Shown piece by piece: positions 20,887 through 34,003 of a stretch of DNA of 64,000 nucleotides. A program made the translations under genes and the position numbers. Under the pieces are notes generated by a model that saw only the letters and a program-made list of their open reading frames with translations, was not told where the DNA came from and made no database searches. Every line of letters starts with the position of its first letter. Positions within the stretch are counted from its first letter, which is position 1. The DNA comes from Cladophialophora immunda (taxonomy: Eukaryota > Ascomycota > Eurotiomycetes > Chaetothyriales > Herpotrichiellaceae). The stretch spans positions 1,924,883 to 1,988,882 of the forward strand of contig NW_015622546.1 of the NCBI RefSeq assembly GCF_000835495.1. Reading direction: 5' to 3'.

Positions 20887-23800
20887 GGCCCTGGGCAGTA
20901 TCGGAATGCGAAGCAAAGCCGTCCGAGCACGTCAGAAGGGGAGCGGTGGGTTGTGGACGGGGCCACAAAACATCGCATCTGGAGATCGGAAAGTGTACGG
21001 GTTTGACGGCCTGGGTGGGAAGGCTGGGCCAGCTACTGGATACGTAGGCTAGAGGGGAAGCAGAGGGAGGGGGTTACGACATGATATGTAGGAATTGCAG
21101 GGAGAGAGAATGGTGTCCTTCGTTCTTGTTCTCGGAGACGTAATGTCAAAATATATTCCCAGAATATTCATTCTTTGTTGGCCAGCTGGCCCTGGATATC
21201 TCATTCACACGAATAACTGATGAATCTAATGGTAACCACCCTGACCATCACCACGCGACGAGAACCGGGACAGATGCAATGGTAGACTAACTGCTGGAGT
21301 GGCTAATATTTCAGACACACCTGAGCAGAGTGTAGATCTCGAGAACGACCGTAACACACAAGGGCTTACGTAGATGAGTAGTGGGGTGTGTACCGTCCAT
21401 GCTCCCGCGGAGCAATGTCCCTTCTATACTGAGTCCTCACAGTAGCCATGAACGTCTTTATATCCCTTCGCGCTGGAGGCCTCTTCCCTCCATCTGGGAA
21501 AAAAGGTGCTTGGACCGGGCGGTGATCACCTGGCTAGATGTCGAATTTTGCATGCCATGCACATAATGGCTATCGTTGAGTCGCTGGACGTCCGCTGAGG
21601 ATTGAGTGCCGCTCTCGGTGTTTGTGATCCTGCTCTTCAACCCATTGTACAGAGATATGGTTAGTTTCACGTCCACTCTCTTGCGTTGTTTCCATGATGA
21701 GCCCCGTTCGATCGTGCTCAATTGTTCAAGCTAGAACGAGGTGCGAAAAGGGAATGGAAGGAAATCGGAAAGGTTCGAGCGGGTTTGCATTGGCGCCCTG
21801 GAATGTTGCTGCATAGAAGGCATCCTGCGATGGTACATTCTGAAATGCAGGATGGAAGGGTCGGTCCACGTAGGAACGTCTTCCAAGAACACAATAGGAA
21901 CACATGTCAACAAAGATGAATGCAAGCATCGAGTCAGGAACACCAAGGCCACTAATCAAAAGGTTTGAAATTGGTTTCAAAGAGGCGGTGAACGTGAATG
22001 AGAGAGAATGCAGCCAAAGCGGGCTAGATCATTAGAGAACCAACAATGAAACAGGGTAAAGGTGTCAAAACTCGAAAGGGGCCGTTGGATGTCTTCTGTA
22101 AAAGTCAACGATTCCCCGGTTCAGTATGCACGGACTAAACAAGGGTACAACAAGACCTAACCTGTGTCCTCACCCCCGGAATCTGCCAAAGGACACTTCC
22201 GTAGGCCCCTATGGACTGTCACCATCGACCCATCGGAGACTCCTCCAGCAGCAAGCAAGTTGGAAGACCCAAATGTCATTGGTGAAGAACTCCAATCACG
22301 GATACCCACTTCTTCGCGGAAGCTGGTGGCCGGATAGGATGGCGCCAATGGTGAGAAATGAGCCTTCGCACAGCAGCCGGCTTGCGGCGCGTGACACAAG
22401 GCCAGTAGTGTAGAATAACTTCGTGCTTCAAATATGAGATATATCCCACCTTCTTTGGATAGGGGCTCTCTCGCTTCTTGCTCCGATTTCTCAGTTCTTG
22501 AGGACACCATGGTGAGCGAGGAAGACGACCGAGTCACACGGTCCAATCACTGGCCTTTCCGGATGGTTGACCTTTGACGACCTTCCCTGGCTTGACTTAC
22601 TTCCTGAGAAGAAGGGAGCTGAATGGGGCTTGACAGAACGGCAGTGACATGGCAGAAAGTACCGGGCACCTCGAAACCATGACTGGGCCGCAATATTTTT
22701 CCCGCCACGTCGTACAGCATCAAATCTTGCCAAAGCTTGGTCAGAACTCATCGCAGTGTGTGTTGTTCTTCTCTTTCAGACCATCTCATCTTCCAATGGA
22801 ACCAGGAACGGTCTCCCCCAAGTTGGGCAGCAATGCGTGCCGGAGAACACGCAGCCGATCGTGATCAGGTGAATATCAGTGATATCTTGACTGGACGACA
22901 ACCCAAACGGTATGAGCGAGAACCGGGCCGGGTAGAGACTCAGAGACGTGACAAGAAGACAGAGTTGTGATGGCAAGAGACGTGGCGTTCCCGGACGTTG
23001 GGCTGCAACGGTCCAGAACAAGCCTCTTCGGGAGGAGGGGGCACCCAGGCAGGTCAGGAGGCGAGGAGAGGGCAGTGAAGAACGGGACCGGAGGATGCTG
23101 ACAGGTTGGGCCATTCTTCAGAGCAAACAAAGGCTGAGGCGGTGAGCAAGCGACAAAGTTCCGCAATGAAGCAACAAATCCGAGTCTGGGGAGGTGAAGA
23201 AAGGTCAGTGCAGCAGGCCGCAGATGTTGGCGAGGATCCTGGTCGGGTTGACCCCTTTTCTCGGCGTGGAAGAACCGCACCAACGCCAATAGCTCCGGAC
23301 CGTCTTCAGAGTCCCAAGCTTCACTTTCAACATCCACCTGCGAGGAAAGGCATTACGTCGTTAATTGGGTGCTTGATTCGTGTCTCCCTGCTGATGGCCC
23401 TCGTCCTAAGCCGCTGATTGATGACAATCATGCCGACGAATCTGCCTCGCTATTCAACGCGGCAGGGTAAAGACTTCATCCCGCATCCCGAGCGAAAAGG
23501 CAGCCACTACTTCTCGCCCTGAAGGCTCTTGTGTCAACCCTCGTTGGGCGCACTGCTTTCTGGGGGGCAGTACATTAGTGTCGATCTATCGGGCACACTT
23601 TCTTGACGTCGAGCTCACTGCTGGACTCGCTGACGGCGATCAAGGGGCTCAGCTGATCTCTTGATTCGACATTCATATTGGGCTTTCTTGCTCCATATCG
23701 AAGCGACCACTCCTACATAAGTCCCTCCTCCGTCAACCAAAGACAGTGCGGATTCTAAGCCTCCTGAGCCCAAACAATGGCAGTGTTTTGGGTCCTCGCC

Positions 23801-23985
23801 ATTTGCTCTCAGCGCATCCTGGCGCGGGTGAGCAAGTAAAATTGAGGAGAAGGTACTGTACAGAGAATGGTGATACCCAGTCCAATGATGGAGCACACCG
23901 TGTGGTGAAAAATGACAAGCCAGGCAGAGTATATATTGGCGTCAGCTCGTGCTGTAGAGCCAAATATGATTCCCCAGTCAGCACC
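20887..23985. other. 3.1-kb stretch without a supported gene
   Basis: Open frames exist on both strands, such as 22157-22546 and 22876-23337 on the minus strand, but they lack motifs and consistent splice sites. A highly spliced or decayed gene cannot be excluded. Confidence 0.4.
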
Positions 23986-24658
23986 ATGTCTTCGATACGC
24001 AGATTGAACCGCTCCGGCGTGTCAAGTAATCATGGAAGCCCTGGCTCCTTGTCTGGTGATGGTGCGCAGCTTCACCTTTACCCATCCGAAGAAAGCGAGA
24101 ATGCCGTTCCACTTCACCCTTCTTCGACCCAATCGACTCGCGTCTCAACAGGATTTGGTCCATCTCCGCAAATGAGAGAAGAGGATTCGATTGTCTCCGT
24201 TGCCACTTCGCGAGAGACACAAGAGCACAAACAACGTGAGTGAGCGGAAATCCCTGGTGAACAAAGGCCACGGGCCCCTGACGGTAGCAGCAGCTCCACC
24301 GATCGACGGAAACGCCTCCCACGATCCTGCAATTCCTCCACCCGATATGACCGAGGCAGGAACAAATGTTGAAGATGGGCAGAGAACTGACAAGCGTTCT
24401 CGTTCTGGATCGAATGTTTCGGAGGCACCTCCGCAAGTGGGAGAGCCCAGTCCCTTTCCACGGTACACCGGTTCTTCGTCCCCTGGATCCTCCATGCTCC
24501 TCCAAGTTGGTAGCCTTCACGGCCAGCCTCCGACGCACGCTGCTCCCTTTGATGATCTGGATGATGACGACCACCAATCGAACCATTTTCGAGAAAGCCA
24601 GGAGAACACATCGGGACATGATCGAGAGCGACGGCATCGACCAACTTCCCTGGGCTAG
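23986..24658 (+). CDS. Hypothetical disordered protein
   Basis: Two exons, 23986-24235 and 24288-24658, join in phase to 206 residues. The 52-bp intron has a perfect GTGAGT donor, a CCCTGAC branch-like site and a GTAG acceptor, and splicing it removes an in-frame stop. The protein is hydrophilic throughout, rich in Ser, Pro, Asp and Arg, with acidic DDLDDDDHQ near the C-terminus. There is no hydrophobic segment or known domain. A 329-residue frame on the opposite strand is its antisense shadow. I do not recognise the family. Confidence 0.5.
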
Positions 24659-25806
24659 AGCATGATTTGGATCTTGGCGAAGAATGTGGATAGACGAGCT
24701 ATCGCGTTTGGTTGGATGTCTCCCTCCCTGCCTCTTTGGTCTTTGGTTGGATGTCCTCTCTGCCGGTCGACTTGCTTTGGGTATAGCCCTTTTTCTTCTT
24801 TTGTTGCGTCCTTGGAATAGTTGCTGTTTGATGCTAACATAGACTTCTTCTCGCCGGAGATTTACCCCGGAGGCTCCACAGGGGCAGCCGTTGATCGTTC
24901 CAGAGACTGTCTTCATGAACTTGCATTTGTTATATTTGGTAGTTATTGTGCGTATGCATCCGTCCATTCTCCTTCACCCTTCCATCGAGTATACTTCCAA
25001 CCAAGCAGGAGCTGGCTCCTTGTTGCCGCGCTCAGCCCTTCCTTACCTGCTGCGTAAAACCAACTCACATGTCGAGATGACTTAAATTCAGTATCCCTAA
25101 TGCTGCCTCTAAAACAACCAACCTCCTTTTCGACCTCAACTCTCTTCTGCTTAGCTCTACCTGCCTTCAAAGTGCTCTCTACTTATCTTGAACTTACTCA
25201 TCTTAAGCTTGCGTACGGCCTTTCTTGTTTTGGTTAGTGGTGGTCTTTTTCTAAGACTACGTACGGGATGAAGCTGGCTGCCGAGCCTATGTTGACATCG
25301 CGGCTTTGCGAGAACCACCTCCAGGGGATTGTCCGCTTCTCCCCTTTGCTAACCTCGAATGCCAATTATCGGGTTTTGCAGGACTTGAGTCGATTCGAGG
25401 CCTCGGAGCCGTCAAAGCTCCCGACCCCAGAAAATCAAGCTGCTCCCTCAGAAAGGCCGCGCGTAGCGGCTTACAGTGGAGTTCCGTATCTGGTAGCCCA
25501 GGCTCACCCAGGCTATATCTAGCCCATCGCAAGCGGCATACTCTTTGTCTGAATCGCTTCTGAGGGCTTCAGCTGCACTTGTCAGCACCGATAATTGTCC
25601 GTTTTGGATACCCACATCCACCAAAAATGGGCATCTCGACATCTTTGGTTGTAAGTGGGAATCAGCCGAACGAGGCCAAGTCCCGCTGAGCCAAAAGACT
25701 CGATAAGTATTTAACGGAGGGTGGTGACTTGAACAGCAATGGCCTCCTTCGAACCGAGGACCACGCACGCGTCGACTGCGCCGAACTCTTTGATATATCT
25801 GGCTTC
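24659..25806. other. Intergenic region upstream of the GMC oxidoreductase
   Basis: No supported gene. Several short frames, for example 25268-25522, have no motif. The right end is the GMC promoter. An upstream ATG at 25740 is in a different frame from the GMC coding sequence. Confidence 0.4.
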
Positions 25807-28095
25807 ATGTCCAACCAATTCGATTTCATCGTGGTGGGAGGTGCGTTAAATTGCCTGGATCTAAAACACCCAGCTATCGATCTAACCGATGTAAAAAGCT
25901 GGAGCCGCCGGCTGTCTCCTGGCCTCTAGGCTCTCGCGCACGTCGACCGCACCATCGGTTCTCCTCATCGAAGCAGGAAATGTCCTCGACAATCCCGACC
26001 TCCGTGACGCCGGGCGAAAGTTTGTCAATCTCGCCGACCCGAGCCTGGGATGGGCCGACTATTCGCACACCCAGAAAAACGTCAACGGCAGAAGCATTAT
26101 CTATCCGAGAGGAAAGGGGCTCGGTGGTTCAACCATGACGAACGCCATGGTCTACTATGTCGGCTCGTCCGAGGAATACGACTATTGGGCTGAGGTCACG
26201 GGCTGCCCCAAATGGAGATGGCCCGAGACAAAAGAGAGATTTAGACGGGTATTGCACATCATCATCATCACCACCACTCTGGAGAGTATTCTGTGTTGAC
26301 GGGGGCAAAAGATTGAGCGATTCCATGACGATACCCCGACCGAGTTCAGGAAATACGCCCATGCGTCGCCAGAAAACCACGGCAGCACGGGTCCAATTGA
26401 TGTCAGCCTCCCATCGGTATGGGAGCCCGGCGTGTCCAAGGTCTTTGAAATTGCTCAGGCTCACGGAGTAAGCGATGCTGCTTGAACTGTTTTTGCCACT
26501 TTTGACCTGACGTCCTTCAAAAAGTACCCGATCAACCTGGATCAGAACAGTGGGAACCCGATCGGGATAGGTCTATCCCCCACCACTGTGTCCCACGGAC
26601 TTCGCACAACCGCAGCCTCAGCGTTCCTGGACAATCGACCACCGAACCTGACGGTGTGGACTGACGCTGTTGCCGCTCGAATACTGTTTGACGGCAAGAC
26701 GGCGGTTGGGGTTCAGCTGGCCGACGGGCGCCGTGGTACGAACTCCCCCCCTGCTCGAAAAGTAGCGTCGGGATACTGATACTGACCTTGCTCCCAAAAC
26801 TAGCGCATGGGTCCAAAGCCACGATTCTCTGCGCCGGCGCCCTCGACACGCCCAAAGTCCTGCTTCTCTCGGGGGTGGGCCCGAAGGAGGACTTGGATCC
26901 TCTGGGCATACATGTCGTCCACGACCTCGGGGGCGTCGGCAAGAACCTCCAGGACCACCTCCAGTCGCTCATCGAAACGCGCCTGTCGAAGAAGTTGTTG
27001 GACAGGGACGTGGCGCGGGACGGCGAGCCCGACACGGGAGGACCGTGGTCGTGTCTGCCCTTTGGCTTCCTGAAAGTGGAAGAGAATCTGGAGACGGAGG
27101 AATTCCACCAGCTGGATCCGTTGACGCAGAACTATCTGAAGGGAGCAACGGTCCCTCAATTGTCACTTGGCACAGTAAGAAGGACACGCGCTACACCACA
27201 CCACAATCAAATCATCCCTCCCTCGGTTCCTTGTTTCTTGGTTTTTCAATCAAAGATTCCATCCACGGCATGAAACCCTGACATCTTCGCACAGGCAGCG
27301 CCCCTGTTCGGCCGCGGGAGGACATTCCCCGATGTGTCCTACTACCACGTCTACGTCAACTGCTTGATGAACCCGCAGTCTCGCGGGGAGGTGCGGCTGC
27401 GCTCCGCCAACCCGGCGGACCCGCCGTTCTTTGACTTCAACGCCCTGTCCCACCCGTACGATCTACGGTCCTACGTCAACAACACGCGCAGGGTCATGGA
27501 GTTGATCGAAGGGCAGGCAAACGCCGAGTACTTTGCCGGATACATCAACGGCCCAGCGAGCAAATCGGACCGAGATATCGAGGTGAGTTTCTCTTGATCC
27601 ATTCCCTGCTCACTCCGTCTGTTGTGTTGGTGGGGAGAGAATGTTTTCCTGTGGAACTTTCTTCGCCTGCATCTCAACGGGACTATTTGACAGAGAGTAA
27701 CTAACCACCCCTTTTTGGGAAAGATAGAGCTGGCTCAAGGCGGTCTCGGGTCCACAGTTCCACGCCACCGGGACGGTCATGATGGGCAAGGCCGAGAACA
27801 AGCTCGCGTGCGTCGATTCCGACTTTCAGGTCTTTGGGCTCGAGAACCTCTACGTGGCGGATCTCAGCGTCTGTCCGACCACTCCATGGTATGTTGTTAC
27901 ATATCGCCCCCCTCCCCCCTCCCCCCTTTCAACATACAGCTGCCAGCCGTGAAGGGGCAGGAGAAAATACTTGTTGATGTCTTCTGTGCTGACCAGTTTG
28001 ACCAACTAACTAGTTGCATGACCCAAAGTACGGCGTACATGGTTGCCGAGACCGCCGCAGGGACCTTGATCGAGAAGTTTGGGCTAGAGCAATGA
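25807..28095 (+). CDS. GMC (glucose-methanol-choline) oxidoreductase
   Basis: FAD-dependent enzyme oxidising an alcohol or sugar. Eight exons, all phase-consistent: 25807-25840, 25899-26248, 26312-26467, 26525-26735, 26804-27174, 27295-27582, 27728-27888 and 28014-28095, giving 550 residues. The N-terminus holds the Rossmann motif [18 protein letters not shown] (split by intron 1) and [22 protein letters not shown] is PROSITE-type GMC signature 1 and [16 protein letters not shown] signature 2. The catalytic region has HATGTVMMG and then [16 protein letters not shown]. The next exon gives [13 protein letters not shown], where relatives usually have N-x-H-T-Q: the second active-site residue appears to be Met. 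No signal peptide is visible, so it is probably intracellular. The substrate is unknown. Confidence 0.88.
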
Positions 28096-31000
28096 AGGGC
28101 GAGGCGAAGCGGGAGAGAGGATGGCTGCTACGAGGTCTCCAGCGCTGCAGTCCATGCGAGGAGGACAGTCCAAGAAAGAGAAAAAGGGGGAGGAGAAAGG
28201 TTCAAGGAAGTCGGGAAAGATCCCCTACTTCCCTCCGAGGTGTGTCCAGGATGGAATTTTTGGTGGTTAGAAGATTCTCCTTTTCACTCGCCCGATCACA
28301 GGGAACTCACGGGGATCCTGGCCCAACATATTATAAAGCGTACGATGAATGGAGGTCTAGTTAGCACGTGTTGGGCCAATACAAGGTGCAAGGATAGGGT
28401 AGGAGGATGAAAGGTTAGTTAGTGTGGATATTGCTTTTGCACAGGCCCGACGGGGCAGGTCCAGGTGGGACAAACTCGCTTTGGCCCCGCTCACTCGAGG
28501 CTAGCAGTGGGGGAAACAACCCAGATGGCTCGCTTCTTGACATTGTCTCATAGCATGGAGCGCGGTGACTTGTTCCCATGGACTGACTCCTGGATCAAGA
28601 TTGCGAACAAGCAGGGCAGAGCAGTGGAGACCGCCGATATTGGCCCCAACAGGCCCTCGTCCCAAACGGTATGTGGCGTCCGTTCCGCCATGCCATGTCC
28701 GAGATTTCGAGGAGGATCATCAAAGCCCGTTCCTGCTACCACCTCGAGATTACTCGGAGGTAAATGCCACATCCCGGATTTTCGAGGCAGGGATTGTCTC
28801 CCAAGATGTTCTGAGGTCGAGCGTCGATATAGGTGACCAGATGGGGCCAAAAAAGGCTGGGGCATTTGATGTAAGTGCTCGGCGAGGCTGTCTGGTGGCG
28901 AGGCTGTGAAATTTGATATCAGGCTGAGTGTCTTGTGGCTGCGCACTCACGGCCCAAGCACCCTATTGTCAGACCATCCTCGTAACGAACATCACCCGCT
29001 TTAGTGGCGACACTGGCCAAGCCTGTCGCCACATGATGATAGACAAGATACACCAGAGCGCAACGGTCGCTGAGCACGTCCGGCAGTGGTAGAGTGTGGT
29101 TGGTCTGAGACTCTTGGATGTACGCCGTCGCAATAGACCCATGTCCACTAGAGGCCATGTTGCGGATTGTTTCCTAGGGGAAAATGGTGGTGGTGATGAT
29201 GCCCGTTGATACGAGCCAGCAGAAATGGAGGACCCACTCGGCTTTCGGAGACGGAAATACTGATAGTCCGTTCTCACAGAGTCAAGGCACTGAGCTTGAC
29301 CCTGTAGAGTCCATAGGCGAAGAACAAGCTGGTGACCTCATGTTAACCCGCAGACCTCAAAGCTTGCTTGCCCCAGCTTTCCAAAGGCGAGGGACAACTC
29401 CCAGGCGGTCCCGAAGTCCCTTCTCTCGCTCGTGGGCGAGACAAGGCTGTCGAGGATACCCGTTGAACAGCACAGCATCGACGGAAAGCACCCCAAAACA
29501 AAGGCCAATATCTTGTTCGAAACCCTGGTTCATGTGGTAGATGAGTCATTTCAAGACCTTAAAGGGCGGTTGTCTCTTGCTCGACATATGTACCTGCTGT
29601 GTTAAGGATCCCCCTCTTCAGTAACTGGCGATAGACTGGCATCGTTCGTGGAAGGGAATAAAAAGTGCGCGGATGGAGATGGAAAATTATGATACATGTC
29701 GGCAGTGTATCGAATGATTGGAGTTATATGACAAACTCGCCGCGGTCGGTCCTTGCTTTGACATCCCATGCTCAAGGTCATGCCTGCTTCCAATGTTTTT
29801 CTGGTTCAAATGCCTGTGTTCGAAGAGGCGCGCAACATACGTCGCGCACGATATTGAGAGTGGAAGCAGTCGCCAGGGCGAGCGCTTTGCGGTCTGCACG
29901 AGACTGTTTTGTCAAAATCTTGCGCCAAAGCAGTAGACACTCAATCTCTTGTTCTTTCTCCGCGCATCGTCCGGCATTTGAGATGCTTGAGAGGCCATTT
30001 ACGCAGACCTCGAAGGCTTAAAGGATGGATGAGTTATTGCAATAGGCTCAAGGAGAGAGGCACTCATGTTTGTTCCGACGAAACAGAACCGACTGGGCCG
30101 TTGATGTCCCTGGAGTCGAGTGAGTGCCGAGAGGCATGGCATGGAAGCGAGAGATTTTGTGAGGAAAGGCACTCTGTCGCCGAGACGAGGAAGCTGAACA
30201 GCCTCGCTACCGATGGCATCTCGATCAAAAGAAGCAGACTGAAGAAAAGAATGGCTATTTCTGCACGAGGAAGACTCGGGGCGCAATTTCCAATCAGGCT
30301 AGGGCTCCTTCTTGGGGGTGTTTCTGGAATTCTTTTCCGGGGGAATGCATCTGAGCGCAGGCTGGTTCCTTTTTCCGGCCTTGTCAGATGTCGACTATCA
30401 CTCTCAAAAAGGCCCGAGAACAGAGTATACCGGCAATGAGGACAAGGCCTTCATTGATGTCCCCGTTTGTGACTGCCTTGACGGTCAAGAAGCCACCGCG
30501 TCGAACACAGGGACCCGAGCAGGCGCGAGCAGAGGTGACTATTCGACTGACAAATACAAACCCCAGGCTTCTCTGTTGATGCGCGGAATCCCACAGCCTT
30601 CCAGCCATCCTCTTGCTGATTGTGTCCTACGAAGCCCTGTCGACCCGATCCAAATTCAGCGGTGCCACCCGTGGGTTGGGCTTACGGCGCAGATGCTGGT
30701 CATCCAAAGGTCGAAAGGGGCGGTTCTTGTCCTCCACGTCAGGGTCTCCGGAGGAGAAATAACGAACACAATGAATTCGAAGCAAAGAGCAGGGGAGAAT
30801 GGTGATAGAAAAGACGCATGTAAGTTCGAGGAATCGAGTTTGAGTGGCTTGTATTAAAACAGATAACCCTGATGTGAAGAGAATGGCCTGCACCAGCCAG
30901 AGCAATATGTACACGAGTTCAAGAGATATGGGATTATTGCATCTACTCACTATTTTCATGAGAGCACAAGGGTGGGATTTCGACCGCGAAAACACTGCTG

Positions 31001-31729
31001 TCCCATCAAGGGGTTGCGTCCTTGCCACGAAAGATTTACCATCCCCGAATTCTAGGAGACAGTTAGACTGCTATGGTAGTACGACTAAGAGCTGAGAAAA
31101 TACCAGATATGCCATGAGATGGTCTCATGATCACCTTCGAGGAACAATGTGGTGCCGAGACAAACGCGTGGGCGTCTATACAAGTACGTCAGCCGCGCCC
31201 GATAGTGGTTTGCCTCAGCGTATCTGGCTGTCCTGACGCTGAAATATGCAAAAAATATGACCGGTCAGGCGAAATTGTTTTCTCCCTGGCCCTGCTCCCA
31301 CCCTTTCACGAGGCTGAAGTCCAACACTCGGATCAGAAAAGGCCTGCCACTGGCGGCGATGCGTCTTATACCACCCCCTGAAAGCGGATGGGGTCCCTTC
31401 CCCTGGGAGGTTGACGGCGGTGCTCTGGTCTGCATTGCAGGGTGATCGATACGAAGCGACGCGATTTCCGAGTGGCGTTGGTACCAAACCAAACCCTCTC
31501 CTGGCTGCCATGCAGCTCCAACTATCTGCGACAACGGAACATTGCAAGCTGGAAAAGCAAATTTATTCTAGGTGTCATCGGGCTGTTTGCACGGTGGCGT
31601 TAGACTGGGATACAACGAGACGATCCCTTCACTATCGCACGGTGCTTCGGGCAGAATCTTGTTGGCCCTCGTGGGAGGGGTTTATTGAGCTGTCTCTATC
31701 TAATGTGGAGGCTTACTGACGAGTCCACC
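28096..31729. other. 3.6-kb stretch without a supported gene
   Basis: The longest gene-free interval. Open frames up to 176 codons (29909-30439) have no recognisable domain, no family-like composition and no flanking splice signals. Old, decayed coding sequence is possible. Confidence 0.4.
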
Positions 31730-32518
31730 TCAATCTTCCTCTTGCTCATCCTCATCGTCGACCTCGGTCACCACAGCGATGTCCGTGGCTCTTCCGCCAT
31801 TGAACCCGTCTTCTTCAAACGGGCAGCTGCTCACCGCGCACACCGCATCCACCTCCGCCCGCATTTCCAGGAAGTCGCCTGGCCTGGAGCAATTGAGCGC
31901 CTTGATTGTGTAGTAGGGGGTGTTCTGGAAGACATTGAACGGGTCAACTACTTCGCTCCAGTGCTTCATGCCCCAGGGCTTCATCGCTTCTGCGACATTG
32001 GTGGCACAGGAGCGATGGACAGGGCGGCCGTGGCGCGCATAAAACCCCGGGTTGCAAGCCATGAAGAGTAAGTCGTGGGTCTTGACCATGTCCGCAACTA
32101 TGGTAAACATTTTTCGGTCCCGATTCGTGTAGAGCGCCTCGCCTACCTGGGGAGATGCGGACCCTCCCAGGGCGTATCGCGTGTAGCTCGTGGAAAAATG
32201 CTCGGGGTTTGTGGCGGGGGAGTAAGGCAGTGTCCAAGCCATGAAGTCGACCACCTGCTGGCCGTGGAGATCGACGATGCGGAAATGAGACGAGGCCTTG
32301 ACCTCGAAAGCGTGGCCGTGGGCGGCGGGGACCAGATGCGTTTTCAGTTTGGAGCGCGGATGCACCACAAGAAGAGTCTCCCAGGCCGGTCGCCGTGCTG
32401 ATGATTGGTTGCGGGCGGGATGGGAGTGTGCATTGAGGTCTTGGGACTCGGGAGTGACATGGTTCTGAGCACCTTGGCCTTGGCCCACGGGCCCTTGTGC
32501 GTAGACTCTACGGGTCAT
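31730..32518 (-). CDS. DUF1989 (urea carboxylase-associated family) protein
   Basis: Intronless gene of 262 residues. The DUF1989 core runs from about residue 45 to 245: LKTHLVPAAHGHAFEV, DLHGQQVVDFMAW, TNRDRKMFTIVADMVKTHD, and the Cys/His-rich CNPGFYARHGRPVHRSCATN that is typical of the family. In bacteria the family is linked to urea or guanidine carboxylase loci, often as paired subunits; fungal single-chain members are uncharacterised. The first 40 residues are low complexity and the C-terminus is very acidic (EVDDEDEQEED). No urea amidolyase gene is nearby, so its role is open. Confidence 0.85.
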   Translation of the reverse strand: MTRRVYAQGPVGQGQGAQNHVTPESQDLNAHSHPARNQSSARRPAWETLLVVHPRSKLKTHLVPAAHGHAFEVKASSHFRIVDLHGQQVVDFMAWTLPYSPATNPEHFSTSYTRYALGGSASPQVGEALYTNRDRKMFTIVADMVKTHDLLFMACNPGFYARHGRPVHRSCATNVAEAMKPWGMKHWSEVVDPFNVFQNTPYYTIKALNCSRPGDFLEMRAEVDAVCAVSSCPFEEDGFNGGRATDIAVVTEVDDEDEQEED

Positions 32519-34003
32519 CCTTGGTCGGCCCAGATCTTCGGCCGGATAATGAGGAGGAGGAGGGGTGATGAGAGAGGGGTTGGCAGCGAGACTGACAGCT
32601 ACATGTGCAAGCCGGATATCACAAGCGGGGGAAGTGCTGGAAGCGCTGGAAGTTGCTGGAGGAGGCGGGTGGGCGTTGACGGGTGAGCACGGTGAGAGAG
32701 ATAGATATCAGAATCGAGGGGTCAAATGTCGACGAGCAGAAATGGATTCGAATGGCGGAGATGGAGCGGGGACATGGCTGTCTGACAGGTGGCTCAAGAC
32801 CAGTCACGTGATGGACACGTGTGCCTGGATTGCAACCAGTCGGCATACTCAACTCTCCCACCAAGAATACTCAAGATTCAGACGTCATCCGCCTTTGAGC
32901 CGGGAGCAACTTACGTCCTCGAGCCCAGAGAGAAACCTGGCACGTGGGAAATGTGGGAAATTTGGGCACTTTTCAGTGGCGCAACAGCGGTTCCAAGAGT
33001 GAGTAGAATGATCAAGATCCACTCTATCCATCGACTCGAGAATCTGGAATGCGACTGCTCTTCACGAAATGCACTCCGTCTTTCTGCTGGTGCCAACTAT
33101 GGTGATCGGTTCTCCCAGCGGGCAAGATCAGATCAGGAATACTTTGGATCAGTGGGGTCGGCAAAGGACATCTGACCGCGGTTGTTCTCATGATATCCGT
33201 CTGACCAGTGTATTTTCGTGTACTCGATACACCGTACATATATATCCCAGCATCCGTGGCGAGAAGATGGAAATCAGTTGTCAACCATGTCGCCGTGGAA
33301 TGGCCGCGTCACATGTCGGGGTTGCGTTCAACGGCCTGCTTCTCCATCGATGCACCCCTCGAATGGCTGGATCGAAGATTTTAGAGTGGGAGAGCAGAAG
33401 GATTTTGTCGCTCGGCCGGAAGCCATTTCCAGAGGGATGCCCACATTCTGCCCATTTATGGAAAGGACGTGAGTAAAGGTTATACAGATTCGAGGATAAA
33501 CACTCCGTAGCCAGTTTTGGTCGCAAACTGGGCATTGCGGCTGGAGATTGATGGTCATTAGCTCTCGCAACTGCTCCGTTGGCCTCCCATATCAATATGA
33601 CGGGAATTCCCAGTCCCGCCAGCATATCCTTCAACTGATAAAGGGCATGCTGTACAAACTAGGCCCAATCCCACCAATTTTGCCGCAAAGATGGCTGCCG
33701 TAGGCAGGAGCCGCGGGACGCTCACCGGTGTGGAAGCAAAGCAGCTCGCACATTCAATTCAGCTCCTATTTCCAGCACTTGGGTCAGGTTGATCGATCAA
33801 GCGGCAGGGCAGGAGAGTATACTCAGACAAGGTCGTCCAAAGCCAAACACCGCGAAGGTGACCCATCATCGACATACCCAAAAGTAGCATCCATCACCAC
33901 TCAACATATAGGAAATCCCGAGGGAAATGGATCTGAAGCTCATTGCATTATTGACCGCTCTACCATCACAGCCTCCCCGTTCCAACTCCAAGAATGATCC
34001 CTC
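32519..34003. other. Intergenic region
   Basis: No supported gene; a 145-codon frame at 32565-33002 lacks motifs. It holds the DUF1989 promoter and the 3' flank of the zinc-cluster gene, both minus-strand. Confidence 0.4.

Noticed and set aside
23978..24967. 329-codon frame on the minus strand
   Set aside because: Covers the two-exon disordered protein in antisense; Arg/Ser-rich composition as expected of a shadow.
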